Shown here: in pieces, positions 1 to 8,008 of the stretch | Layout of the letters: each line of letters starts with the position of its first letter | Numbering within the stretch: position 1 is the first letter of the stretch | Source of the DNA: a virus | Strand: one strand, 5' to 3' | Virus record (IMG/VR): IMGVR_UViG_3300042478_003167 | Location: 1 to 30,667 of that record | DNA length: 30,667 bases | Made by a program: the position numbers and the translations under genes | Notes under the pieces: model-generated | Told to the model about the DNA's origin: nothing | Database searches by the model: none | Seen by the model: only the letters and a program-made list of their open reading frames with translations

Positions 1-1035
1 GAACTCAACGCCCGCCTCAAAGCCGGCGGCCACCGCTGCACCATCGAGCAGCGCAAAGCCTCGCTTGTGCTCCGGGCCACCCTGGTGGACCGCTCCGATC
101 CGGCCCTCAAGCGCCGCCAACGGATCAGCCTCGGCCTGCCCGCCGTCCTCGCCGCCCTCGGTGAAGCGGAGGACAAGGCCCACCTCCTCTCCCGGCAACT
201 GCGCACCGGCACCTTCTGCTGGGAAGCCTGGGACACCCCCGAAGGCCCCGCCGCCATCACCGTCGCGGAGTTCCGCACGGCCGCCCAGCGACTCCACGCC
301 AGCAAGTACCGCAAGGAACCCGAGCGCGGTGCCAGCGCCTGGTCCAAGAAATGGGCCCCCGCCCTGCGCAAGCTCCCGCCCTCGGGCGCCATCACCGAAG
401 TCTCCCTGCTCCGGGTCATCCGCTCCATGCCCGCCGGCAGCGCCTCCCGCCGCGACCAGGGCAACCTCCTGACCCAAGTGGCCAAGTCCCTGGGCCTAGA
501 GACCAGCGCCCTCCTCGAAGCCTGCCGCGGCTACGGCGTCGACAAGCTCACCGAGCGCGACATCCCCACCGACGAGGCCATCGAGGCCGCGTTCAAGCAA
601 ATCCGCCAGCCGCACTGGCGCTGGACCTTCGGGATGTGCGCTGCCTATGGCCTTCGTCCCCACGAGTGCGCTGAGCTCACCTGGCTCGAGGACGACTGGA
701 TCGAGGTCCACGACAAGACCAAAACAGGCGCCCGTCGTGTCACCCCGTGCCCGAGCGCCTGGATCAAGCTCTTCGAGCTACGGGACCTCCCGCGCCCCAC
801 GCAAAGCGCCCGCACCCTGACCAAGGTCTTCAACGACGCCCTGGACCGGGCCCAGGTGAGCATCAAGCCCTACAACCTCCGCCACGCCTACGCCCTGCGC
901 CTGCTGTCCAAAGGCGTCTCCGCCGACCTCGGTGCCCGCCTGATGGGCCACAGCCTCCAGGTCCACCAGTCCACCTACCAGCGCTGGATCGAGGGCGACC
1001 GCATCCAGAAGGCCATGCAGGGCATTTCGCTTTAG
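1..1035 (+). CDS. int: Tyrosine recombinase / phage integrase (5' end outside window)
   Basis: Site-specific recombinase expected to integrate and excise the phage genome at att sites. The reading frame is open from base 1, so the gene begins upstream of the window. The in-window GTG at 67 is not needed as a start, because the 22 codons before it continue a typical integrase N-terminal arm. The catalytic core is visible: first Arg in GLRPHE (codon 655-657), Arg-His in YNLRHAY (880-885), MGHS (943-954) and the likely nucleophile Tyr in STYQRW (976-978). The usual first His of the HxxR box is a Tyr here (Y-N-L-R), as in many cyanobacterial integrases. It is followed 37 bp later by a small excisionase-like gene, which fits an integration module. 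No att core can be identified because only one side is present. Confidence 0.93.
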   Translation, partial: ELNARLKAGGHRCTIEQRKASLVLRATLVDRSDPALKRRQRISLGLPAVLAALGEAEDKAHLLSRQLRTGTFCWEAWDTPEGPAAITVAEFRTAAQRLHASKYRKEPERGASAWSKKWAPALRKLPPSGAITEVSLLRVIRSMPAGSASRRDQGNLLTQVAKSLGLETSALLEACRGYGVDKLTERDIPTDEAIEAAFKQIRQPHWRWTFGMCAAYGLRPHECAELTWLEDDWIEVHDKTKTGARRVTPCPSAWIKLFELRDLPRPTQSARTLTKVFNDALDRAQVSIKPYNLRHAYALRLLSKGVSADLGARLMGHSLQVHQSTYQRWIEGDRIQKAMQGISL

Positions 1036-1072
1036 GTTGGGCTAGCATCTATCCAGATCCGGTTAGACCTTC

Positions 1073-1348
1073 GTGGACGAGATCCTCAACCGCCTCGATG
1101 CCCTTGAGCGGACCCTCGTGGCCCTAATCGAAAGCAAGCAGACCCCAGCCAGCAACGACTGGGTCGACTCCAAAGAGTTCTGCCGCCTGGTTGGGCTGCG
1201 CGACACCAAAGCCCTGGTGTACCAGATGTCCAAGGGCATCATCCACGGCCCCGCCATCAAGAACATCGGCACCGCCAAGCGCCCGCGTTACCGCTTCCAT
1301 CGCGTCAAAGCCGTCAACCAGTTCCTGAATAGGACAGTCAGCGCCTAA
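1073..1348 (+). CDS. Small DNA-binding protein, putative excisionase/directionality factor
   Basis: A 91-residue protein beginning at GTG 1073, 37 bp after the integrase stop. Residues 1-22 form a short amphipathic helix. Residues 29-70 contain a winged-helix-like stretch (VDSKEFCRLVGL, then a basic GTAKRPRYRFHR) resembling small DNA-binding proteins encoded next to integrases. Family knowledge plus position suggest an excisionase or recombination directionality factor; no specific family is certain. A copy of the dispersed CAGTTCCTGAAT motif lies in its last codons (1319-1331). Its 3' end overlaps the convergent gene 1338-1556 by 11 bp. Confidence 0.6.
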   Translation: MDEILNRLDALERTLVALIESKQTPASNDWVDSKEFCRLVGLRDTKALVYQMSKGIIHGPAIKNIGTAKRPRYRFHRVKAVNQFLNRTVSA

Positions 1349-1556
1349 CGCTTTTCCAGTACCGATCCTCTGCCTTGGCCTCCCAGGCCCGGTGTTGAGC
1401 GAGCCGCGCCGAAGCCCGAGCCCGTTTCTTGCTCAGGTTCCAGTCACTGAAGAACTCCGCATCAGCAACAAGTCGCTGCAACAGCCCATTTGGCAGCTTG
1501 CGGACCACCTTCTCCAAGCGACGCAACAACACGGCTCTGACTTCGAGCTCGGTCAA
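1338..1556 (-). CDS. Hypothetical basic protein, 72 aa
   Basis: Last gene of the minus-strand run that starts with the DNA polymerase. Its ATG overlaps the stop of the preceding 85-aa gene by 4 bp, which suggests translational coupling. It is helical and strongly basic towards the C-terminus (KKRARASARLAQHRAW). No known domain is recognised. It could be a small nucleic-acid-binding accessory protein, but that is only inferred from charge and position. Confidence 0.5.
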   Translation of the reverse strand: MTELEVRAVLLRRLEKVVRKLPNGLLQRLVADAEFFSDWNLSKKRARASARLAQHRAWEAKAEDRYWKSVRR

Positions 1557-1810
1557 CCGCCCACCGAGAACAACAGCTCGACGTACCGCCGTCCATCAAT
1601 CTCCATCCCACGCCCATCTCCGACCACGAGCCCATCGAAGTGGTCCTCGAGCCTGGTGGTCAGCACATCCATCACCGCCATAGCTTCGACGACCGCGTCA
1701 ACGCTCGGCGCCGCATCGATTGCCTCGGCGATGTCCTCCATCAACACGCAGTAGAAGGAGCGATCCCGGGGCACAAATTGTGGGGCCATGGATGTAGCGC
1801 CACTACCCAA
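1553..1810 (-). CDS. Hypothetical protein, about 78-85 aa
   Basis: Lies 15 bp downstream of the DNA polymerase stop and overlaps the next minus-strand gene by 4 bp, so the three are probably one operon. The first ATG is at 1810; a second at 1789 (MAPQFVPRDR) is an equally good start and would give 78 residues. It is acidic with a helical centre (EAIDAAPSVDAVVEAM) and a C-terminal beta-like stretch (MEIDGRRYVELLF). No family is recognised. Confidence 0.5.
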   Translation of the reverse strand: MGSGATSMAPQFVPRDRSFYCVLMEDIAEAIDAAPSVDAVVEAMAVMDVLTTRLEDHFDGLVVGDGRGMEIDGRRYVELLFSVGG

Positions 1811-1825
1811 GGCTACGGATGACCG

Positions 1826-3775
1826 TTATTTGGCATCCGCCCAAGTCTTGCCAGAGGACACCTCAGCAACGATGGGCACATGGGTGCAGACCTCTGACCC
1901 CGCCGACTCCATCGACTCCTTTAGCACCGTTCCCCAGTGCTCAGCGCGATCCTCACGCACCTCGAGGACGATTTCATCGTGGACCATGGCGATCAATTTG
2001 GCCTCACCAGCCGGCGCCTGAACAACGTGGCGCCACAGCTTGTCAATCGCGATCTTGGCGATGTCACCTGCGGTGCCCTGCACCTGCGTGTTGATCCGCG
2101 TCGTGTACTTGTCGTTGAAGCCAACCAACATCCGCCGGCGCCCAATCGCGGTGTTCACCGCCTTCGTGGTCTTGGTGCCTTCGCTCTGCTGCCAGGCATA
2201 GAGCGTGGGGTACGCAGCTCTGAAGCCCTCGACGATCTGCCGCGCCTCGTCGAGTTCCATGTCGAGCCCGTACTGCGCGACTGCCTGCTTCTGCAACGTC
2301 GCCGGCCCCGCGCCATACAGCAACCCGAAATTGGCCACCTTCGCTGAGGTCCTGGCCTCCTTGGTGACGTCCTCGAGGGCGACACCGGTCATCAAAGCGG
2401 CGGTCTCGGTGTGCAGGTCACGCCCCGCCCTATACGCCTCTCGCATCTTCTCCTCCCCCGAGAGCTCAGCCGCCACTCGCAGCTCCACCTGGGAGAAGTC
2501 AGCCACAACGAGCACATAGCCGGCCTCGGCAACGAACTTGCTGCGAAAATCCTTGCCCCGATTGACCTGCTGAAGGTTGGGAGACGCTGCGCTGAGCCTC
2601 CCCGTCTCAGTCCCCATTTGCCTGTAATTGCAATGGATCCGGCCATCCGGCCCCACGGACTCCAGGAGCTTTTCAATGTTCGAAACCTTGGTGACCGCTG
2701 TCTTCCAGTTCAGGTATTGATCGATCAGCTCATAGTCCTTGCGCAGGAACGCCAACAGGTTCTGATCCAGGCTCGGGGCGCCCTTCTCATCCGGGGGTAG
2801 CAGGATGCCCGCCTGCTCAAAGCGCTCGGCCATCTGCTTCGGCGAGCGCGGGTTGAAGCCCTTGTAGACCTTGGTTCCCAGCCGCTTCGAACCGGAATCC
2901 TTCTCCCTGGTGTTGACGCTGCCATCAGGATCACGCGGCAGCCACGAGTGCGGATCATCCGGCAGGTTCGCCCGGATCTCCTTGTCGAGGTGCTCCAGAA
3001 ACAGGGTTTTCAGAGCCTCAGCCTCCTGGGTCAGCGACAGCCGCAGGTCCTCTGCCCCAGGCTTGTCGAAGCCAAACCCGTGCCACTGCATCGTTGCGAT
3101 GGGCCGGAGCACCCGCATCTCCAGCAGAAACAGATCCCAGAGCGTGAAGTTCGCCCGAATCCGCTGACTCCTGAGGCTCTCCGCCAACTCATCCGCCAGG
3201 AACGGCAAGCAGATCACGTCACGCGCCGCGTACTCGACCATCTCGCTGGTGATCTCGCCGGACCAATCCGCCTTCTGCAGCTCCTTGGCCAAGGGCAGCT
3301 TGAGCACCCGGTCCACCAATGAGCCGAGGTCGTTCTTGGCCCCGGTCCCGTTATTGATGATCTTCGCGGCAATCATGGTGTCAAACAGCACACCACCGAG
3401 GACGATGTTCTCTCCTCGCAAGAAATTCAGATCAAACGCAGCGTTCTGCAAGACCTTTCGGTTAGGCCCTTCCAATAAATCTCTGAGCTCACGTAACCCA
3501 GGTGAATCCCACGGCACACTCCTCTCGCCCTCGGCGCGCCAACCGTCGAGGTCAACAATCAGTGCAAAATCTTTAGTCCCAACCTGAATTAGCCGCACCT
3601 GATTCGTCAGCGGATCAAGGCCGGTCGTTTCCGTGTCAACGCCAAGAAACCCGTCTACAGCTGCGATCTCAGCGATACGACGTTGTAATAGGCCCACCTG
3701 ATGGGGACCCTGAACAAAGTCGAAATCCAGACGTGTCAGGGCATCAACCCTTTCCTGTGTTTTTAGGGATGGCAT
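1826..3775 (-). CDS. Family A DNA polymerase with 3'-5' exonuclease
   Basis: Phage replicative DNA polymerase of 649 aa. The N-terminal DnaQ-like proofreading domain shows Exo I DTETTGL (47-53), Exo II in NAAFDLNF (Asp115) and Exo III EYAARDV (181-187). The polymerase domain shows motif A DFSQVELR (Asp426), motif B RTSAKVANFGLLYG (Lys479, Phe483, Tyr487) and motif C MVHDEIVLE (His599-Asp600). There is no N-terminal 5'-3' exonuclease domain, as is usual for phage Pol I-like enzymes. The residue equivalent to E. coli Phe762 is Phe. It is read on the minus strand together with the primase-helicase and followed by two small genes. The start ATG at 3775 is the only good candidate and is divergent from the small plus-strand gene at 3799. 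Confidence 0.95.
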   Translation of the reverse strand: MPSLKTQERVDALTRLDFDFVQGPHQVGLLQRRIAEIAAVDGFLGVDTETTGLDPLTNQVRLIQVGTKDFALIVDLDGWRAEGERSVPWDSPGLRELRDLLEGPNRKVLQNAAFDLNFLRGENIVLGGVLFDTMIAAKIINNGTGAKNDLGSLVDRVLKLPLAKELQKADWSGEITSEMVEYAARDVICLPFLADELAESLRSQRIRANFTLWDLFLLEMRVLRPIATMQWHGFGFDKPGAEDLRLSLTQEAEALKTLFLEHLDKEIRANLPDDPHSWLPRDPDGSVNTREKDSGSKRLGTKVYKGFNPRSPKQMAERFEQAGILLPPDEKGAPSLDQNLLAFLRKDYELIDQYLNWKTAVTKVSNIEKLLESVGPDGRIHCNYRQMGTETGRLSAASPNLQQVNRGKDFRSKFVAEAGYVLVVADFSQVELRVAAELSGEEKMREAYRAGRDLHTETAALMTGVALEDVTKEARTSAKVANFGLLYGAGPATLQKQAVAQYGLDMELDEARQIVEGFRAAYPTLYAWQQSEGTKTTKAVNTAIGRRRMLVGFNDKYTTRINTQVQGTAGDIAKIAIDKLWRHVVQAPAGEAKLIAMVHDEIVLEVREDRAEHWGTVLKESMESAGSEVCTHVPIVAEVSSGKTWADAK

Positions 3776-3798
3776 TGTGGTGTAACGGCGTTTTGTGG

Positions 3799-4026
3799 AT
3801 GGACCACCTCTCGCTGAAGTTCGCGGAGCAATCCGCGCTGCGCATGGTGGACAGCTGCACCGACCTCGAGCAGCTCAAGCCGCTGACTCGCAGCTTGGTC
3901 AAAGGACATTTCGAAGCCAAAGCCCTGATCTGCCTGCTGCTGGAGCAACAGATCGAAGCCCTCGGCCGAGATCGGTGTGAAGGGTGCCCATCCGTTTTCG
4001 GAACTGATCAGGCGCCAGCAAGCTGA
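3799..4026 (+). CDS. Hypothetical small protein, 75 aa
   Basis: A helical protein starting MDHLSLKFAEQ, read on the plus strand between two minus-strand genes. ATG 3799 was chosen because the upstream in-frame alternatives (GTG 3733, ATG 3769) would overlap the 5' end of the polymerase gene. The middle (DLEQLKPLTRSLVKGHFEAK) is amphipathic, and the C-terminus has a Cys pair (CEGC) that may bind metal. Its tail overlaps the end of the KilA-N gene by 19 bp. It resembles small conserved proteins of marine cyanobacteria; function is unknown. Confidence 0.55.
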   Translation: MDHLSLKFAEQSALRMVDSCTDLEQLKPLTRSLVKGHFEAKALICLLLEQQIEALGRDRCEGCPSVFGTDQAPAS

Positions 4027-4772
4027 GCCTTGAAACGCTGGAGCGTCTCGACCAGCCAGGAACGGCGATAGCTCTTCACTTGGCGAGGAGCACCATCAAC
4101 AAACTGCTGGCGAGTCGGGGGCTCTTCACCAAAGTCCTCGCGGTAGGCGTTCGCCACCAGGATCCCGGCGGAGCGGTACTTGGTCCGGGGCAGCACCTCT
4201 TGGAACACCTCCATCCAGGCATCGCTCAGGGTCAGCTCGTCTTCCCCAGCCAGCGCGGGCACTGAACCCGAGCTCGCGGACAGCACGTTGCTGCGCACGA
4301 TGTCCTTGAACAGCAGCTCGTCGCGCTGATCCATCCCGCCGAGCTTCTCGAACAGAGCCACGCTCCGCTCCACGAGGGCGACAACTTCAGCAGCACCGAG
4401 CCTGGGCGTCGATGTTTTCTGAGGTTGAGCAGCACCCTGGAAGCCCTCAATGAACCAGCCGTCCATCCAGACCGCGAACGGCGCCGAAATCCACCGGGCC
4501 AGATCCACGGCGACTTGGGGATGGACCCAGGTACCGCCGCCATGGCCCTGACGCGAAACGATCAGGTCAAACACCGGAATTTCCGTTGTTTGGGACAGGG
4601 CGTCCAAATACTGCTGGCACCGATCCGACTCCCGGTAGTCAGACCAGCGCTTCTCATTGGCCCGGCACATGGCCGTGGCGTTGACGAAGCCGTCGGTGGT
4701 CCGGCGGCTGATCGGGGTCCCGTTCCAGGAACGCGACACCAGCTTGTTGCTATCCATCGAGAAGAAAGACAT
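4008..4772 (-). CDS. KilA-N domain DNA-binding protein
   Basis: A 254-aa protein with an N-terminal KilA-N domain at roughly residues 10-110: DGFVNATAMCRA, a variable DxxYLDALSQ helix and HPQVAVDLARWIS, the family's characteristic segments. KilA-N proteins are DNA-binding regulators or antirepressors in phages and large DNA viruses. The C-terminal half is helical and of unknown role. ATG 4772 (MSFFSMDSNK) was chosen; an open stretch continues upstream to 4865 but is a low-complexity leader crossed by hairpins. The gene sits behind its own promoter candidate (4889-4916) and a structured leader. A role in the lysis/lysogeny switch is inferred. Confidence 0.88.
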   Translation of the reverse strand: MSFFSMDSNKLVSRSWNGTPISRRTTDGFVNATAMCRANEKRWSDYRESDRCQQYLDALSQTTEIPVFDLIVSRQGHGGGTWVHPQVAVDLARWISAPFAVWMDGWFIEGFQGAAQPQKTSTPRLGAAEVVALVERSVALFEKLGGMDQRDELLFKDIVRSNVLSASSGSVPALAGEDELTLSDAWMEVFQEVLPRTKYRSAGILVANAYREDFGEEPPTRQQFVDGAPRQVKSYRRSWLVETLQRFKAQLAGA

Positions 4773-4850
4773 GTAGGTTGTGCGGAGCCCTGCTCCGGAT
4801 GTGGTTGTCGGAGCGGCGCGGCCACCAGCGGTGAACGGTGGTGACGCAGG

Positions 4851-4872
4851 GGGAGGAGGTTGCACTCCTCCC
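4851..4872 (-). promoter_or_regulatory. Hairpin at the start of the KilA-N leader
   Basis: GGGAGGAG (4851-4858) and CTCCTCCC (4865-4872) form a perfect 8-bp stem with a 6-nt loop. It lies just downstream of the expected start point of the minus-strand promoter. Further hairpins (CACCA/TGGTG and CGGAGC/GCTCCG) follow in the same 110-nt leader. An RNA attenuator or a repressor operator are both possible. Confidence 0.4.
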
Positions 4873-4888
4873 TTTGCCGTATCTGGTC

Positions 4889-4916
4889 AGCCTAGCCCCG
4901 ATTCAGGAACTGCAAG
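4889..4916 (-). promoter_or_regulatory. Candidate promoter for the KilA-N gene
   Basis: On the minus strand CTTGCA (4916-4911) is followed after 16 bp by TAGGCT (4894-4889). The spacer contains a perfect copy of the dispersed motif CAGTTCCTGAATC (4912-4900). The same CTTGCA-N16-TAG(A/G)(T/C)T arrangement occurs at 8762-8789. It points at the KilA-N gene about 110 bp downstream. Confidence 0.45.
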
Positions 4917-4949
4917 CAGTCATCCACACCAGGGCTAGGGGCATGAGGC

Positions 4950-7760
4950 TCAGCCGGCCCTAAACCCAGCGTCGAGGTCGTCCCAGTCGACGACGGCCTC
5001 GGGCCTGGGCTCCTGTGCCCACACAGGCGGAGCCACCGGCTGACCACCGGATTCAGGGTGACTGATCACGGCCTCGGCCTCGGCACCGACGTCCTCCGAG
5101 CCAACTTCAGGGACGCCCTCGGGGCCCCTTATACCGAGTGTGGGCGTGTCATTTGCCCATTGCTCCTTGGAATCGCCCTCGGGGACTGGCGTTTGACCAA
5201 TGGACAACCTGTCCTGTTCTGGATGTTGTCCATTGCTTTTCTGAACTGGTTGGCTCGGCTCAGAGCAATGGACACCGTACTCGGCAGAAACTGCTGTGTC
5301 CATTGCTTTTTCCTGTTCCTGCAATGGGTTTGAAGGACGAATCGACAAAAGTCCCCTCGTAGTAGGCAACGCACGCGCGCGTGAGGGAGGGAGTGTGTAC
5401 GTCTGTACTGGTTTGTCGGCTCCATCCACAACCGTCTTCTTCCCGAGGACGAGGACGCCATCGTCAACCCATCGATCAAGCCAACGCTTCACGGTCCGAC
5501 TCGCCGGAGCCCGGCGCCCCTGACCCCCCATCTCCTCGACCAGCGACTCCCACACCTCCTTCGCCGTCAGACGGTCCACGAGAGCGTCACCGTCCTCACC
5601 CCGCGCCTTGAGGACTTGGTCCTTCACGATCCGCAGCGCCATGGTGTGGGGCTCCGGATCACCCTGGCCCTGGTCCTCCCGCCGCTCGGTCGGGGTGTAG
5701 TCCCACACCGAGTACGCGAAGTCGTGGTCCCGCTCCACCACCAGCAAGTCGCCCTGGCGCCCGAGCCTGGACTTCTTGATCTGGATCATCCGGCAGCTGG
5801 ACGGAACCCGCCCCCGCTCGCGCAGCGCCTCACGCTCATCCTCCGAGAGCGTCCGCAGGTGCCACTGCTCATCCACCGCAGCGATCAGGTAGCGCGTGCC
5901 CCTGGCATCGCCATTGGCGTTGTCGTGGTGAATCCAGATGATCGATGTCGCCGGGAACCCTGAGTCGTCCGGATCGCCGTTCTTCTCCGCGTAGTAATAG
6001 AAGGGGCTGGCGAACGCCTTGTCCTTCTCCTCGACCTGCATCTTGGTGCTGCAGGAGCCGATCGAGTCGACGACCACCAGCGCCGGCTTGTAGGCCCGGA
6101 TCCACTCCGCAAACTCGTGCGTGTGGTTGATCTGGAAGCCGCGCTTCACGATGAACCACTTGTCGAGGGCGGGGTTGATGCCGTTGTCCTCGCAGTCCCG
6201 CAGCAGCTTGGCCGGGTTCTGATCGTTCTGAATCCAGAGCACCGGGCCCTGCTTCACCGGCAGCTCAATGCCGCGGATCCGCATCGTTTCGCCGCGCCCG
6301 ACGACCTTGGCCAGGCCCATGCAGGCCGACGTTTTCCCGAGGCCGCCGGCCGCGTGCAGCATCACCTGGGTGGGCCGCATCAACAGGTTCGGCACCAGGA
6401 ACTGCATCTGCTCCACGTCCTGCCACCACTCCTTCTTCTGGTTGTTGCGGCGGCTGTCCTCGTAGTACCGGTACTCATCCATGGCAGCCAGGCACTGCTG
6501 GCCCGTCAGCCTCCGGCCGGTCTCAGCCGCCAAGCCCGCCATCCGCCCGAGCCTGATCGCCGGGTTGAGCTCCTCATCGTGGATCTTGATCAGCGCCTCG
6601 TGAAACTGGCGCTCATCCATCACCAGCCGCGGGGCCTCCTTTGTGATTTGCGCCCGCGCATCCTCTGGGTAGTTGAAGCCGAGCTTGGTAGTGATCTCCG
6701 CGACGTACCGCTCCAGGTCCGGGCCCTGGGGCCGCTCGGCATACAGGTCATTGACCGTGACCTTGTGAACGAAGTCGAGAACGTCACCGCCAACCCCGCA
6801 CGCCTTGCAATCCCAGCAGCCCGACTCTGCCGAGTACTGGAAGCTGGTCCCTGACTGCCCGCCATGCCATGGGCACCCGGACATCATCTGGGGCTTGTTG
6901 CCCCCGCGCTCCTTCCACCCGTACTTGTCGAACACCGGATGGTTGAACACCAGATCATCCAACCGAGGCCGCAGCAGCCGCTGCACCTCCTCCTTGAAGA
7001 ACCAGCCACGGATCTGCCGTGACGGAATCGCCGTCTCCCCGAGCTCGGCATCCAATGCCTTCTGGTCGGCATCGCTCAGCCACTGCACCGGTTTGCGGTG
7101 GTCCCGCAGAACATCGAGCACCCAAGCCGGTGCCGGAGCGACCTTCGCCTCGTTGTAGTTCAGCCAGCGATACGGCTTACCTGTGTCGGGGTGGGGCGAG
7201 CCCGGCACCACGCTCTGGCACTGGTTGAAGCGCAGCACCACCTCCTCGTACTGGGGCGCTTCGCTCGCCTCGGCCTTCCCGGCCTGACGTTCGACATCGC
7301 TGTGTCCCAGGTGCCAACTGCCGTCAGCACGCAGGATCAGCGTCTTGACATGCCGAAGCTCAGGGACAATCGACTGAGGCACCCGGTACAGCAGCTGCCG
7401 CCGCCCCGGCTTCCCCGATGTCCACGACATCGTGCGCTCCTCACCGAGCGCGTCGTAGTCGTTGCCGGCGGCATCCTTGTACCGACCGTCCGCCTCCGGC
7501 CCATCAATATCCAGGGCAATCAGGCCCCCCGAGAACTCCCCGGTGACCACACCGAGGCCGGCGTAGGCCCTGTTCGTCTTATAGGCATCGATGCAAAGCT
7601 CCCGGGTCAGGGGCTTGGTGCTCCACTCCTTGACGAAAGTTGCTTTCCCTGCCACGGGGACAAAAGTCCACCACTCGGGGAAAACGCCCTCCCGCAGGAG
7701 ATCGATGGCACGCTTCCCCTTGTCCGGGAACGCACCGCTTGCGGCTGGTACAGCTGTCAT
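4950..7760 (-). CDS. Primase-polymerase / zinc finger / helicase fusion protein
   Basis: A 936-aa replication protein. Residues about 15-210 form a bifunctional primase/polymerase (Prim-Pol) domain with the acidic motif ALDID (Asp84, Asp86), the RQLLYRVP strand and VVPGSPH...YRW. A CHC2-type zinc finger follows (Cys296, His299, Cys318, Cys321). A RecA-fold ATPase follows with Walker A GGLGKTS (472-478) and Walker B LVVVDS (Asp565). A winged-helix region lies near residue 720, and the C-terminus is a long low-complexity acidic/Pro tail. It should prime and unwind DNA at the phage fork. ATG 7760 (MTAVPAAS) was chosen; the frame stays open to 8009, but that extension runs through a terminator hairpin and a promoter candidate and looks non-coding. 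It is encoded with the polymerase on the minus strand. Confidence 0.9.
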   Translation of the reverse strand: MTAVPAASGAFPDKGKRAIDLLREGVFPEWWTFVPVAGKATFVKEWSTKPLTRELCIDAYKTNRAYAGLGVVTGEFSGGLIALDIDGPEADGRYKDAAGNDYDALGEERTMSWTSGKPGRRQLLYRVPQSIVPELRHVKTLILRADGSWHLGHSDVERQAGKAEASEAPQYEEVVLRFNQCQSVVPGSPHPDTGKPYRWLNYNEAKVAPAPAWVLDVLRDHRKPVQWLSDADQKALDAELGETAIPSRQIRGWFFKEEVQRLLRPRLDDLVFNHPVFDKYGWKERGGNKPQMMSGCPWHGGQSGTSFQYSAESGCWDCKACGVGGDVLDFVHKVTVNDLYAERPQGPDLERYVAEITTKLGFNYPEDARAQITKEAPRLVMDERQFHEALIKIHDEELNPAIRLGRMAGLAAETGRRLTGQQCLAAMDEYRYYEDSRRNNQKKEWWQDVEQMQFLVPNLLMRPTQVMLHAAGGLGKTSACMGLAKVVGRGETMRIRGIELPVKQGPVLWIQNDQNPAKLLRDCEDNGINPALDKWFIVKRGFQINHTHEFAEWIRAYKPALVVVDSIGSCSTKMQVEEKDKAFASPFYYYAEKNGDPDDSGFPATSIIWIHHDNANGDARGTRYLIAAVDEQWHLRTLSEDEREALRERGRVPSSCRMIQIKKSRLGRQGDLLVVERDHDFAYSVWDYTPTERREDQGQGDPEPHTMALRIVKDQVLKARGEDGDALVDRLTAKEVWESLVEEMGGQGRRAPASRTVKRWLDRWVDDGVLVLGKKTVVDGADKPVQTYTLPPSRARALPTTRGLLSIRPSNPLQEQEKAMDTAVSAEYGVHCSEPSQPVQKSNGQHPEQDRLSIGQTPVPEGDSKEQWANDTPTLGIRGPEGVPEVGSEDVGAEAEAVISHPESGGQPVAPPVWAQEPRPEAVVDWDDLDAGFRAG

Positions 7761-7801
7761 GTAAGTTTTGGACGCTTGAGACTTGTCCTTCAGGACGCCA
7801 G

Positions 7802-7834
7802 AGCCCCCGCCCCTGACCAGGCCGGGGGCTTTTT
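7802..7834 (+). terminator. Intrinsic terminator, plus-strand polarity
   Basis: AGCCCCCG (7802-7809) and CGGGGGCT (7823-7830) form a perfect 8-bp stem with a 13-nt loop, followed by TTTTT on the plus strand. No plus-strand gene lies upstream; it is antisense to the leader of the primase gene. It could end an antisense RNA or plus-strand read-through. It has no U-tract in the minus direction. Confidence 0.6.
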
Positions 7835-7862
7835 GCTGGTCGGCGCCCATCCAGGACAAGCC

Positions 7863-7891
7863 ACCGTACCGGCGCAACCTGAATCGGACAA
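7863..7891 (-). promoter_or_regulatory. Candidate promoter for the primase-helicase gene
   Basis: On the minus strand TTGTCC (7891-7886) and TACGGT (7868-7863) are separated by 17 bp, roughly 100 bp upstream of the primase ATG at 7760. The spacer carries a partial copy of the GATTCAGG motif. Confidence 0.45.
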
Positions 7892-7938
7892 GCTGCAAAT
7901 CCTGCGGATTTTGTGGAAAGGATGCCGACTTCGGCCGC

Positions 7939-7968
7939 AACCTTTTAAGGTTGGGTTGAACCCTTAAA
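7939..7968. promoter_or_regulatory. Overlapping inverted repeats between divergent genes (candidate operator)
   Basis: AACCTTTTAAGGTT (7939-7952) and GGGTTGAACCC (7953-7963) are adjacent palindromes. TTTAAGG (7944-7950) also pairs with CCTTAAA (7962-7968). The cluster sits between the divergent primase and regulator genes, where an operator would control both. Which regulator would bind is unknown. Confidence 0.4.
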
Positions 7969-8008
7969 GCCTTCAGGCGCAGAACTGGTGCCCAACCACA
8001 CCGTTTCA

